Counted from the stretch's first letter, positions 51,071-60,756 are shown. The stretch: 64,000 bases of DNA from Opitutia bacterium (GCA_002730975.1 PCBO01000010.1:22734-86733); one strand, 5' to 3'. Numbers and translations: made by a program. Notes: generated by a model not told the origin, from the letters alone.

Positions 51071-51661
51071 CTATTTTTTATGGGAACGTTCGGTCTTCCC
51101 CACGATCAACTTTACCAAGGGTAACAATTTGCCCACCTGCCTGTGCCAACCAGATAAAATATTCGTTCTTCTCCGACCTCGTTCAGCAGAATTTCCATCT
51201 TTCGTTGCATCGACCAATTTCTGCAAATGACTTAAACGAGCTTTCCCTTTTTCCAGATGAGGTTCCGCCTGCTCCTTCAAAAAGCCGGAAACAAGTTTGC
51301 GTAAACGAATCTCAGCCACAAAGTGCTCCTTGCGCTGACCGGGAAGAAATTGACTTTTCACCGCACCCAAATGCCGTAGAGATCTGAGACCCTGACTGGC
51401 GGAACCCTTGCTTACTGACAAGACTTCCATGATTTCATCCATCGCTAAGGGTTCGTCGCGACAAAAAAGCAATCCATAGATTTGGCCCAAGGACTTCGGT
51501 AACCCCACGGACATAGCTGCATTAAGGAACAAGTCAATGACGGCGGTTTCCCATTCGGAAAGAGAGGCAGTATGATGAGAGTCACTGGAAGACTGTACGG
51601 AGTATGCGGTCAAACTACTAATATAAACTTGTTGACTAATGGAGAAAGCATGCTTGTTCAA
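51071..51661 (-). CDS. GbsR/MarR-type transcriptional regulator
   Basis: 196 residues. A winged-helix domain lies at about 50-115: GLPKSLGQIYGLLFCRDEPL, then MDEIMEVLSVSKGSASQGLR with the recognition helix, and GQRKEHFVAEI in the wing. The C-terminal part is helical and charged (EPHLEKGKARLSHLQKLVDA). This is the GbsR group of MarR-like repressors. GbsR senses choline in Bacillus; group members in other bacteria sit beside envelope or polysaccharide genes. Here it is inside the export module, between the Wza-like and Wzz genes, and probably controls the locus. Ligand and operator are unknown. Confidence 0.88.
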   Translation of the reverse strand: MNKHAFSISQQVYISSLTAYSVQSSSDSHHTASLSEWETAVIDLFLNAAMSVGLPKSLGQIYGLLFCRDEPLAMDEIMEVLSVSKGSASQGLRSLRHLGAVKSQFLPGQRKEHFVAEIRLRKLVSGFLKEQAEPHLEKGKARLSHLQKLVDATKDGNSAERGRRRTNILSGWHRQVGKLLPLVKLIVGKTERSHKK

Positions 51662-51728
51662 GAAAATATGAACAAAATGAACTTGCCGCTCCAGGGCACT
51701 AAGCTAACCCACCGGAAGGCAAGGAAAG

Positions 51729-54380
51729 CTAGAAGGAATTAACAGCAGCAGCAGCTACGGCAAGCTGATAGACAATCTGAGTGCCATTCACAATGTTCTC
51801 CGCCAGACGACTCTTCTCCATATTTATGGGGACAACGATTACATCACCTGCAGCCATGCCCTTCCCAGAACCGCCGCCTCCGAACCAACCGGTTAAGCCT
51901 TTGCTCAAAACCGAACCATTCGCTCGAACAACAAAGACGCGGTCCTTGTCCGCATTAGTAGTAAAGCCACCGCTTCTTTTGACAAAGTCATCCTGGTTCA
52001 AATTTTTCTCATACAAGTGAGATGTGGGAAATTGAACTTCACCTACAACGCTTACCTCATATGGGATTCGGGGTATCAATAGACGATCTCCTCCCCGAAC
52101 CTCAATACTACTTTTGTTGGTAGCGCTAAAGGTATCTGAAGGAAGCACTAGCCTGCCTTGAGATTTCATCGACTTGAGCCTCGCCAAAAGGGAGGAAGCA
52201 ACAGTTTGGGATTGTTGGGCTTCGGACTGAGATTCAGCGCGAATGCTAAGGTTGGCAACGTCGGATTCCAGTTGAGCAATCAAGCGATCCCGTTGCTCTT
52301 GTTCCTTGATCTTCAAGCTCTCTCTCGAAAAGACCGCTCCTCCAGAAAATGCTTGTTCGGTAAGACCGCCCGCTCGCAAAACAACTTGAGATAGCGATTC
52401 ACCGGGTTTTATGGGATAAGACCCGGGGAAACGAACTTCTCCCAGGATCTCGACAAGTTCACGCTCTCGCCATGACGGTATAGGCTTTACGTTTAAGGAA
52501 TCGTAAGGTTGAAGAAATATGTTGTTGGTATCATTGGCATCCAGTCGAAAAAGGGATGGCACAAGTACATGATCGATTTCCGCTCCCGAGGCTTCCTTCA
52601 CTTTCATTCGCGTCAATTCCGATGAAAGTGCATATGCTGCGTCTAGCATACCGCCTGCTGCATTCAAAAGATCCGACAAACGCATTTCTTTGGAAAGAGG
52701 ATAATCACCCGGGAAATGCACCATTCCGGAAACCGATACGATTGGAACCCCATCCCCAGGAGAACTTTGCTTGCTCAACTCTTTAACCAATGGAGACAGT
52801 AAGCGTTCTCTTGCTTCAGAATTCGACGAACTAAAAAAATAAATTGCGTCACGCGCCTCCAATTCAATATTGAAAGGTGAGGACGAGTCCCGAAAGATTT
52901 CGATTACTCGGAATTGCCTCACGGACAATGACCCATCTGCATGTTCCCGACGAATTAGGGCATAACTATAATCCGTTCCCGGGAGCAAAGCACTCATATC
53001 GGGTATCAAATCGCTGATTCTCAAACCTTTTTTCCACTCGTAAACTCCGGGACGCTCGACGTTTCCAGAAACTGAAACGACGTTCCGAACTCGAACAGAG
53101 GCCGAGGGAACGGAAATAAGATCCCCGCTCAAGATAGGGAATCCAGAATCGCTTTTCAGTTGCAAATTACGCACAAGTGGCTGCCCGTCAGGGCCTATGC
53201 GTTCAAGCCGAATGCCACTAACATCAGCCCTAGAATCAACTCCTCCCCCCAAAGCAATAACGTCAGACAGTGTTTCACCTCCGAGAAGTTCATATTGAGC
53301 AGAACGTAAAACCGCACCGCTGAGTGTTGCTCTTCGTACGATGGTGGGCACAAAAATAACATCGCCCGGAAGAACCATCACATCACCAGAAGTGTCTCCT
53401 TGAAGAAGAAGATCGTAAAGATCCAATCGGGAAATTACTTTCCCTTGCCGCTTTAGCTGTATGTTCCGCAAACTGCCGATCTCCTTTATTCCACCGCTAA
53501 CAAGTAAGGCATTCGTAATAGTTGAGAGAGAACTAACCACAAACGCACCGGGTTTACGGACATCCCCGAGCAAGAAAATCCGTATAGAGCGCAAAGATCC
53601 CATGGAAATCGAACTTTGCACACCATCACCTAATTGATCTTTTATCTTTTCCTTAATTAAATTCTTGAGGCTCAGAAAGTCAGTACCCTTTTCAAAAACG
53701 TTGATTGGCCCAATCCCGGGAAACTTTATCAATCCTTCACGAGAAATCATAAGTGAATACGCATTGTTCAGACGCCCGAAAAGTTGGATTTCAAGAACAT
53801 CGCCGGGTCCGATTCCATAATCCGGAGGAACCGGCACTTCGTTGCCCGGAGCAAAAGTAGAGGGAGATCCAGCGAAAAGGTCGTAACCGAATGGCTTGCT
53901 TGCCTGAAGTCCATCTTGAAGAAACTCTTCGGCTCTTTTTTCAATTTCCCTACGTTCCAACCCTTTGATCTTGCGAAGAAGTGATCTAGTTTCCTCGATA
54001 GTTTGTAACAACTCGGAGTCAGGGGAGTCGGCACTCGCATCCAACTCAGATTCCATACGATTCAAATCGGAGCGAATGGAGGTGGCCATCGCCTGCAATT
54101 CGGAAAGAAATTTACTTCGTTCCTGAAAGGAACCGACTTCAGGAACCTCTTCTTGCAATTCACCAGAAGGAGCAATGGCGGTAGGTTTATTGTGAACTGG
54201 AGCAGTCTGACTGCCCTTATTAAAATCCCCAGACTTGAGTAAAGTCGCTTTTTCTGCAGAAGATAAACTGTTGAACTTAGCCATCAATGCAGGATCAATA
54301 TTTTGCCCGGCCAATTTTCCGCTTCCACAGGAAAGGCAAAGCGAAATTAGTAAAAGGGCTAGCATAGAAGTTCTACTCAT
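51729..54380 (-). CDS. Polysaccharide export outer-membrane protein, Wza-like with multiple SLBB domains
   Basis: 883 residues, much longer than classical Wza (about 380). A signal peptide (MSRTSMLALLLISLCLSCGSG) may be of lipoprotein type, although the lipobox is not ideal. A coiled region with SELQAMATSIRSDLNRMESE follows. The polysaccharide export domain starts at about 185 (PVPPDYGIGPGDVLEIQLFG). Several SLBB repeats then show the pattern V-G-V-PG-Y: IFLLGDVRKPGAFVV, VVSVSGNVERPGVYEW, VSVSGMVHFPGDYPLS, VEILGEVRFPGSYPIK and VSVVGEVQFPTSHLYE. Such proteins form the outer-membrane and periplasmic channel for the polymer. It lies just after the Wzi-like gene (15 bp) and before the regulator. 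Confidence 0.93.
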   Translation of the reverse strand: MSRTSMLALLLISLCLSCGSGKLAGQNIDPALMAKFNSLSSAEKATLLKSGDFNKGSQTAPVHNKPTAIAPSGELQEEVPEVGSFQERSKFLSELQAMATSIRSDLNRMESELDASADSPDSELLQTIEETRSLLRKIKGLERREIEKRAEEFLQDGLQASKPFGYDLFAGSPSTFAPGNEVPVPPDYGIGPGDVLEIQLFGRLNNAYSLMISREGLIKFPGIGPINVFEKGTDFLSLKNLIKEKIKDQLGDGVQSSISMGSLRSIRIFLLGDVRKPGAFVVSSLSTITNALLVSGGIKEIGSLRNIQLKRQGKVISRLDLYDLLLQGDTSGDVMVLPGDVIFVPTIVRRATLSGAVLRSAQYELLGGETLSDVIALGGGVDSRADVSGIRLERIGPDGQPLVRNLQLKSDSGFPILSGDLISVPSASVRVRNVVSVSGNVERPGVYEWKKGLRISDLIPDMSALLPGTDYSYALIRREHADGSLSVRQFRVIEIFRDSSSPFNIELEARDAIYFFSSSNSEARERLLSPLVKELSKQSSPGDGVPIVSVSGMVHFPGDYPLSKEMRLSDLLNAAGGMLDAAYALSSELTRMKVKEASGAEIDHVLVPSLFRLDANDTNNIFLQPYDSLNVKPIPSWRERELVEILGEVRFPGSYPIKPGESLSQVVLRAGGLTEQAFSGGAVFSRESLKIKEQEQRDRLIAQLESDVANLSIRAESQSEAQQSQTVASSLLARLKSMKSQGRLVLPSDTFSATNKSSIEVRGGDRLLIPRIPYEVSVVGEVQFPTSHLYEKNLNQDDFVKRSGGFTTNADKDRVFVVRANGSVLSKGLTGWFGGGGSGKGMAAGDVIVVPINMEKSRLAENIVNGTQIVYQLAVAAAAVNSF

Positions 54381-54395
54381 AATGGAAAGAGTATG

Positions 54396-55910
54396 TCAGA
54401 AAACTCTGGTGATGGAAAGAAAACCCGTAGGTCCATTTTCAGCACTTTGCAGTGAGGGTTTCTTCAGTTCCTCCCAACCTAATCCACAAGTCATTTGAGC
54501 ATCCCACTTGGGCAAAATATATTCTTGGAATAACTGCAAAGACTTCATCTCAGTGGCAACTGAATTAGAAACGGCATTTTGTCCGGCACCATCACGATTG
54601 AGCTTTCCAATTCTGGCGGTAACACCCCAACCGTTGCCATTAGAACTAGATAACAAACCTCCGAGAGAAACGATTTCAGAATCAGAATCCGCCCAATGAC
54701 CAACACTTCGTCCATGATGGCGATAACCATCACCATATATGTGATGGCTATAACTTACGTTGCGGAGATGGGTTTCATCCGTCCACCAAGTGGAGGCAGT
54801 GTCGACGTACTCCAAGAACATTCGCCACGAGGATGACTTCCATTCACCCCAAGTCTCGACTCCATACTGCAACATAAGGGCATTCGGCAAGAAGTGGTCC
54901 TCGTCTTCGCCAATGAATTGACCGTATAAGGCAAGGGGAAAGGCAAATATCGGTCGCCAACGAAAATCAACTCCTGCCAACTGATTTCCCGGCTCTTGAT
55001 TCTTGGAAATTCCAGTAGTGGTATTCGCGTTGTCATGACTAATGAACGCTTCCATGAATATATCGAAGTGCCTTGGTCTACCCTGCCCTCCTAATTGCAT
55101 TACCCGAGAAAGACCGATCTCCAAACCATTTAAGATGGTTGGAGAAAATTCAACCCGCATGCCCCACAGGTAAGGTTCAGGATAATCTTTAACAAGAGGC
55201 ATTTCATTTCCACGGTCCTTCTCCATTTGTCCGAGGAACATGGTACCGTTCCAAGGCCCGATCCAAGAAAGCCACTTAGTCTCGAAAGGTTCGGGAGTAA
55301 GACGATCAATTGAGAATGCGGGAACTGGTCGAGCATTGGTAGACAAAATCAGGCTTCCATCCCACCCGGGTCCCCAAGAACGCTCCACTTGCCCGAATCC
55401 GGCAGACCAGTTCCCTAAACGGGTCGCAAAATAAGATCCATCGAAAAGAAAGCCATCGTCAACCCGCCCTCGCCAATCAGGTTCTATGTCCCGAAGGTTG
55501 GTTAAACAAAGCTTTCCGGCAAAGCGATCTCCCATCCACGATCGCTCCACCCCTGCAGAGATTCCTCCTTGCGGTTGAGACAGAAAAGATCGAGCAACTC
55601 CCCTATCACTCCTGAGACCAATCCTCGTAATCGTAGGGCTCCAACCGGCTTCTCGCTCCTTATCGAGACGATCCCGAACACGACCGAATACCGGATCCTG
55701 AACGGCCTCCTTAAGTCTTGAATCAACACCCCCCCATGAGATCGGCCAAGTATTGAGCGGAACCTCAAGAAGACCGTCGTCGCGCAACCAACGCAACTCA
55801 TGTCGCATAAAGGGATCCTCAGGGGACAAAAATGGACTAGCGAAGGAAGAAATCGTCCAGCAGGAATAAAAGAAAAGCAAAAGGAAGATTCGATAAGACA
55901 AGCTAAGCAT
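54396..55910 (-). CDS. Capsule assembly Wzi family outer-membrane protein
   Basis: 504 residues. The signal peptide is FLLLFFYSCWTISSFASPFL, then DPFMRHELRWLRDDGLLEVPLNTWPISWG, which resembles the periplasmic helix-bundle start of Wzi-like barrels. Alternating beta strands rich in aromatic and glycine residues fill the rest (GNWSAGFGQVERSWGPGWDG, LSWIGPWNGTMFLGQMEKDR, VDFRWRPIFAFPLALYGQFI), ending in a terminal aromatic TRVF. Wzi helps hold capsule on the cell surface. As the first gene of the minus-strand series it marks the start of the locus. Its presence hints at a capsule-like polymer rather than only LPS. Confidence 0.9.
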   Translation of the reverse strand: MLSLSYRIFLLLFFYSCWTISSFASPFLSPEDPFMRHELRWLRDDGLLEVPLNTWPISWGGVDSRLKEAVQDPVFGRVRDRLDKEREAGWSPTITRIGLRSDRGVARSFLSQPQGGISAGVERSWMGDRFAGKLCLTNLRDIEPDWRGRVDDGFLFDGSYFATRLGNWSAGFGQVERSWGPGWDGSLILSTNARPVPAFSIDRLTPEPFETKWLSWIGPWNGTMFLGQMEKDRGNEMPLVKDYPEPYLWGMRVEFSPTILNGLEIGLSRVMQLGGQGRPRHFDIFMEAFISHDNANTTTGISKNQEPGNQLAGVDFRWRPIFAFPLALYGQFIGEDEDHFLPNALMLQYGVETWGEWKSSSWRMFLEYVDTASTWWTDETHLRNVSYSHHIYGDGYRHHGRSVGHWADSDSEIVSLGGLLSSSNGNGWGVTARIGKLNRDGAGQNAVSNSVATEMKSLQLFQEYILPKWDAQMTCGLGWEELKKPSLQSAENGPTGFLSITRVF

Positions 55911-56016
55911 TTCAAAAAACTTACAGTGCGAGACAGCAGTGAAACTAGCAATCTCAAAGGCGATCCCGGTTTAAGCTCGCACTTAAGGATTTGCAGGCTA
56001 TGAGAATAAAAGCGAA
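55911..56016. promoter_or_regulatory. Divergent intergenic region between the polysaccharide locus and glnD
   Basis: 106 bp separate the ATG of the Wzi-like gene (minus) from the GTG of glnD (plus). Promoters for both must lie here or close by, since no other gene-free region of this kind exists upstream of the locus. I see no convincing sigma-70 or sigma-54 boxes. Confidence 0.4.
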
Positions 56017-58800
56017 GTGCAAGACGATCCTCTTTTTCGACGAATTCGGCAACATGCCCAAAAACGACTTCTCTTATCTGAGACTCAATCGGACAAGGGT
56101 CGTCTCGCTCACCTAAAGGAATTCCTTCGATTGGAAAACGAGATGCTCCATAGATATCACCTAAAGGGGGATTCCGGCATACGTGTAACCCGCGCTAGAT
56201 CAGTATTGATAGACGTCTTGATACAATCGCTTCATGCCTATACCTTGAAAATAACAAGCGATTTCCTAAGTAAGAAAAAGCCTGTAGCTTTGATCGCAAC
56301 GGGAGGATATGGTCGAGGAGAACTTAGCCCTCACAGCGACATCGACTTGATGTTCCTGTACCCGAAGTCGGCTTACGGGAAAGCTCTCGAAAGCCTTGAG
56401 GAAACCATGAACCGTGAAATCCTCTATCCTTTGTGGGACTTAGGCATGAAAGTGGGACATGCCACTCGGGCAGTTAATGAAACATTGGACGAATCCCGCC
56501 GTGACATTCGGACGAAGAATGCACTCCTAGACTCACGATACATTTGTGGAGATAATAAAGTAGCGGACAACTTCTTAAGGAAATTCAAAGGGTTTTGCAG
56601 AAAGGACAACCCCGAGGGGTATCTAATGGAAATTCTGGAAACACAACGGGCACGTAGGGTCGAAAAGGGAGGGACGATTTGCTTGCAGGCGCCGGACGTA
56701 AAGAATGGGGCAGGAGGATTACGCGACTATCAAGCTGTCCTCTGGATGGCAAAAGTGAAGTTTGAAAGCGAGAATCTCGATGACCTCGTAAAGCGTGATT
56801 ATATTACGGGATCGGAGGCGAAATCATTCGGAGAAGCCTATTCTTTTTTATTGCGCGTAAGAAATGAACTGCACTTTCGAAGCAAGCGACCGACCGACAT
56901 CCTGCACCTTGAAAAGCAATCAGACGTCGCTCTAGGGCTTGGTTATGAGCAGGATGATCTTTTCGATCGGATAGAAACCTTCATGGGCGACTATTACTCC
57001 AGAGCTCGAACTATTCGTAAAACCGCAGACGTACTTGAAGACCGCTTGGCGCTTGGTGGCGAAAAAGGATTAAGCCTATCCTTCACTTCGATCCTAAAGA
57101 AGTGTCGATCAAAACCTAAGAAAGAGGTGGACGGTTTTCAGCTTTGCGAAGGGCAGCTGGAAGCTCCCGACACCACTATTCTCGACCAAGACTCCGAAAG
57201 AATTCTACGCCTTTTTCGCCATGCCCAGAAATTGGATGCCAAACTTTCTCCGGGGTTGCGATCACTGGTACGGAATCGGCTCAAGCTTGTCGATGCCGCA
57301 CTGATGACTAATCCTGCCGCCAACGTCACATTCCGTTCCATTCTTCAGCAAGTGGGTTCGGTGGGTCCTACCCTTGCTGAGATGCATGACCTCGGTCTTC
57401 TCGGAAGGTTTATTCCCGAGTTCGACCGGCTCACCTGCAAAGTACAGCATGAGTTGTATCACAGATACACGGCAGACGTGCACGTGCTCCAATGCATCAC
57501 TCAACTCGACAAGGTTTTTCAGGGAAAGGACGAGATTTCTCGTCGCTACCGTGAAGTACTTGGAAAAACAGAAGTTCCGGCATTGCTTTACTTGATGTTG
57601 TTTTTACATGACCTTGGAAAGGACGAGGGACCAAAAGGCCATTGCGAACGTGGTATAGGCATCGCCACATCACTGATGGAACGTTTGTCTATACCCGAAG
57701 AGATGAGAGACCGCGTCCTTTTCGTGATCCGAAATCACCTTGAAATGGTCCGCTATTTCTACAAGTACGACTTGGAAGACCCAAAAGTGATTGAGTCTTT
57801 CGCTGCATTCGTAGGAAGTGAACAACGACTCCGTTACCTCTATGTGCATACTTATTGTGATGCAAACGGAACGGCTCCCGACTTATGGAATCAGCACAAA
57901 GATGATCTCCACCACCAGCTCTTTTCAAATACCCTTCAAGTGTTGCGAGGGAAATCCGTTAAAAGAGACCCAGCAGCCCTTCGTAAATCCTATGCCAATT
58001 TGGAATTGGAAGACATCTCGCCCCCACAGATCGCGGAACAACTGGAACAATTCCCCAACCGCTATTTCGCACATGTTGGAGAAGAGGAAGTCGCCCTCCA
58101 TGTTTCGATGACGAGCGGTTTTTTAATCGAAGGAGAACAGAACGGAAGCGAACCCATTTCCATAGTCGAGTGGCGAGACGATGTTCGCCGATCTCTAACA
58201 ATCGTCCACATCGTCACTCGCGACCAAAAAGGTCTTTTCGAAAAACTTGCGGGATCCTTTGCCATCGCAGGACTTAATATACTCGGGTCACGTGCCTTCA
58301 CCCGTTCCGACAATATAGCAATAGACGTCTTTTTCGTAGAGAAAGACGAAGGTGCGTCAAAGATGAAGGATGAGGATATTCGGACCATCTTCGAAAACAC
58401 TCTAATGGAGGTACTATCCGGAGAAATTTCAACCAATAATCTGATTCGTGAAAGAAGGCGAAAACTTAATACGAGAGCACCTTTCTCTCATGAAGACAGA
58501 CTGGGCGCAAAAATTGCACCGAACGTCGACGTTTATCGCGATGCCCTCGTCGATCGGACTATAGTAGAGGTTCGTGCTGCCGACCAGATCGGACTCCTAC
58601 ACCTAATCGCCAAAGCCATCGCAGATTGCGGGCTTAGTATCGCATTCGCTCGGGTAGCGACTGAACACGGGGTGGCCAACGACGTATTTCACGTCGAAGC
58701 GGCAAACCCCGAAGAAACCTTTTTACCTGCCCGATACCTCGAACTTCGCGAACGTCTAGGGCAAGACCTTTCCGCAGGCAAGTATCACATGGAAGTTTGA
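56017..58800 (+). CDS. glnD: Bifunctional PII uridylyltransferase / uridylyl-removing enzyme
   Basis: 927 residues, starting at GTG 56017. Domains in order: nucleotidyltransferase with ATGGYGRGELSPHSDIDLMF (95-114), the GlnD linker domain, an HD hydrolase with LHDLGKDEGPKGHCERG at about 530, and two C-terminal ACT domains (IVTRDQKGLFEKLAGSFAI and VRAADQIGLLHLIAKAIAD). The enzyme adds UMP to PII when glutamine is low and removes it when glutamine is high; the ACT domains sense glutamine. All key motifs are intact. It is the only gene on the plus strand in the window and faces away from the polysaccharide genes. No glnB is present nearby. Confidence 0.97.
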   Translation: MQDDPLFRRIRQHAQKRLLLSETQSDKGRLAHLKEFLRLENEMLHRYHLKGDSGIRVTRARSVLIDVLIQSLHAYTLKITSDFLSKKKPVALIATGGYGRGELSPHSDIDLMFLYPKSAYGKALESLEETMNREILYPLWDLGMKVGHATRAVNETLDESRRDIRTKNALLDSRYICGDNKVADNFLRKFKGFCRKDNPEGYLMEILETQRARRVEKGGTICLQAPDVKNGAGGLRDYQAVLWMAKVKFESENLDDLVKRDYITGSEAKSFGEAYSFLLRVRNELHFRSKRPTDILHLEKQSDVALGLGYEQDDLFDRIETFMGDYYSRARTIRKTADVLEDRLALGGEKGLSLSFTSILKKCRSKPKKEVDGFQLCEGQLEAPDTTILDQDSERILRLFRHAQKLDAKLSPGLRSLVRNRLKLVDAALMTNPAANVTFRSILQQVGSVGPTLAEMHDLGLLGRFIPEFDRLTCKVQHELYHRYTADVHVLQCITQLDKVFQGKDEISRRYREVLGKTEVPALLYLMLFLHDLGKDEGPKGHCERGIGIATSLMERLSIPEEMRDRVLFVIRNHLEMVRYFYKYDLEDPKVIESFAAFVGSEQRLRYLYVHTYCDANGTAPDLWNQHKDDLHHQLFSNTLQVLRGKSVKRDPAALRKSYANLELEDISPPQIAEQLEQFPNRYFAHVGEEEVALHVSMTSGFLIEGEQNGSEPISIVEWRDDVRRSLTIVHIVTRDQKGLFEKLAGSFAIAGLNILGSRAFTRSDNIAIDVFFVEKDEGASKMKDEDIRTIFENTLMEVLSGEISTNNLIRERRRKLNTRAPFSHEDRLGAKIAPNVDVYRDALVDRTIVEVRAADQIGLLHLIAKAIADCGLSIAFARVATEHGVANDVFHVEAANPEETFLPARYLELRERLGQDLSAGKYHMEV

Positions 58801-58845
58801 CTCGCCCATCCTTTCATAACGCCCGAGGATTGTGCGAGTATCTTT

Positions 58846-58863
58846 CTTAAGCAAAAGCTTAAG
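58846..58863. terminator. Candidate bidirectional hairpin between convergent glnD and the histidine kinase gene
   Basis: CTTAAGC AAAA GCTTAAG is a perfect 7-bp stem with a 4-base loop in the 71-bp convergent gap. Outer bases CGAG and CTCG can extend it across an asymmetric bulge. No long T-run follows on either strand, so termination efficiency is uncertain. Confidence 0.45.
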
Positions 58864-58871
58864 CTCGTACA

Positions 58872-60584
58872 CTAAACGACCAAGGGCAAGATGAGACGGA
58901 AAGCAGTTCCTTGTTCACTTGATTCCAAGAGTTCAAGATCACCTTCATGGCTTTTTAGGATTCGTTTTGAGATAGCCAAACCCAACCCCGTACCCTCTTT
59001 TCGCCCAGTCAAGAAGGATTCAAAAATGCGGTCCCGCAACTCCTCGGATATGCCGCCACCTGAATCCCGCACGCAAATGAAAACCCGGTGACCATCCCCC
59101 TGGTTCACAGCAATGGAAAGCAAACCACCATCGGGCATTGCGGACAAGGCATTCAGAATCAAGTTCAACAAAGCCTGTTGAAGTTGTCCCTTATCGGCCA
59201 TGACCACCAAATCCATTGGCGAATCCTCGAATTGTATCTCGACCTTGGCGCGGGCCAACTTCAGACGAACTAAACGAAAAACATCGTCCAACAACTCGGT
59301 AATCGATAATTCGAGACGTATCGACTCCCGATTTTTGCCAAAGTCCAAGATTCTGCCTGCGATTTGTTCAAGATGATTAAGCTTTTCGCGAATAACATCC
59401 AGATCTTTCTCTGTTTCTTTCTCCGACGTTGCGCCTGAGTTGATCGAATCGAACAACAGTCGCAAAACCATTAGAGGATTCCGGATTTCGTGAGCGATTT
59501 CCGCAGCAAGCATGCCCAAAGTCGTCAAGCGCTCGCTCTTTCGCAAACTTTCCTCCGTATCGAATACACGGCCGTACAACCTAGCATTTTCTATTGCGAT
59601 GGCTCCGAGGTCAGCTAACGCGCGAGCCAACAATCGTTCATCATCGTTGAATCGGTAAGGTTTATCCACATACAACGACAAGACTCCTATTGCCTCGTTT
59701 TCATAAACCAATGGCGTAGCCAGCATCGAGTGCAATTTCTCCTCACGGATCAAATGAATAAAGTGATGTTCCTCAGTACGGAACAAATCTCTGGTCTGAA
59801 TCTGCCTTAGACCTCGCAAGGCCGAGCCCAATGAGCTCTCTGTAGGCCTCAAAGTCTCTTCGACATCTACAAAACCATTAGGTCCACGCAAGGAATGCAA
59901 CCGCAACAAATCCTTGTCCCCATCATAAAGAAACAAAGCGGAAAACCGACACTCCATCAACCCAAGGGCTTCCCTCGCAATGGACCGCAAGACCTCCTCT
60001 ACTTCCCGCTTGTCCGCCATTGCCTGCCCAACACCCACCAAAGACTGTAACTGCCCAGCCTTATGTCGCAGTTGCCTGATGAGCCACATGTTTTGCAGGA
60101 CTCGACTGGCCTCGTTGGCAATAAGAGAGAGAAGGCGGAGATCATCCTCATCGAAATCATTCTTGCGGAATGAATCTACGTTCAAGGCACCGATAGTTCG
60201 GCCTCTCTCGCGGATCGGCGCAGCCATTTCAGACTTCACTCGATCATCCAGAGAAAAATAACGAGATTCGTCGTCAATATTCGGAGCAAGCAGAGGCTCG
60301 CCATGCAAAGCCACCCACCCAGTAATTCCACGCCCTAAAGGCAATTCAAAACCACGGGCATCTTCAGACAAACCTCGTTCCACCTCTATCAAAAGTTGAT
60401 TGGAATCGGCATTAATCAATGAAATCGATGCCGAACCCGCATCGAAAGTCCTCATCACCTCATCAATAATTCCCTCCAGCGCAATCTCGGGATCCTCGGA
60501 ATCTCCTGCCAGCGAACTAACCCGATAAAGTGCATCCAAAGCCCTTCGGTCCTTTGCTGCGACATTTCCTTGATTCGAACTCAT
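58872..60584 (-). CDS. Soluble GAF-domain sensor histidine kinase
   Basis: 570 residues, no membrane segment. The first GAF domain (about 20-165) includes GRGITGWVALHGEPLLAPN and IGALNVDSFRKNDFDEDDL. The second (about 185-335) includes HSMLATPLVYENEAIGVLSLY. The kinase core follows with the H-box LAAEIAHEIRNPLMVL (His near 360), the N-box LLNLILNALSAMPDGG, the G1 region RDSGGGISEELRDRIFE and the G2 box GTGLGLAISKRIL. It should autophosphorylate in response to a cytoplasmic signal bound by the GAF domains. No response regulator is adjacent. It converges with glnD, but nothing in the sequence links it to nitrogen control. Confidence 0.92.
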   Translation of the reverse strand: MSSNQGNVAAKDRRALDALYRVSSLAGDSEDPEIALEGIIDEVMRTFDAGSASISLINADSNQLLIEVERGLSEDARGFELPLGRGITGWVALHGEPLLAPNIDDESRYFSLDDRVKSEMAAPIRERGRTIGALNVDSFRKNDFDEDDLRLLSLIANEASRVLQNMWLIRQLRHKAGQLQSLVGVGQAMADKREVEEVLRSIAREALGLMECRFSALFLYDGDKDLLRLHSLRGPNGFVDVEETLRPTESSLGSALRGLRQIQTRDLFRTEEHHFIHLIREEKLHSMLATPLVYENEAIGVLSLYVDKPYRFNDDERLLARALADLGAIAIENARLYGRVFDTEESLRKSERLTTLGMLAAEIAHEIRNPLMVLRLLFDSINSGATSEKETEKDLDVIREKLNHLEQIAGRILDFGKNRESIRLELSITELLDDVFRLVRLKLARAKVEIQFEDSPMDLVVMADKGQLQQALLNLILNALSAMPDGGLLSIAVNQGDGHRVFICVRDSGGGISEELRDRIFESFLTGRKEGTGLGLAISKRILKSHEGDLELLESSEQGTAFRLILPLVV

Positions 60585-60756
60585 TCAAAGACCATGTACA
60601 CCATATCCCAAGGAGGTCACAACCACCAAAAATCGCTTTCAAAAGCCAATCGAAAAATCCAAACTACCCTTCAATGGAAGGCTTTCCGAAGCAGGTCAAA
60701 AGAGAAAACCGTCAAACCGAATGGATCCTGTTCAGACTCAAGAAAAACACTACTAC
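60585..60756. other. Gap between the HNH gene and the histidine kinase
   Basis: 172 bp upstream of the kinase start (its probable promoter region on the minus strand). The plus-strand ORFs listed here are chance frames. No tRNA, repeat or clear terminator is visible. Confidence 0.3.

Noticed and set aside
55502-55957. 151-codon minus-strand ORF at the Wzi start
   Set aside because: Different frame over the Wzi-like signal peptide and N-terminus; the Wzi frame has signal peptide and barrel pattern, this one has none.
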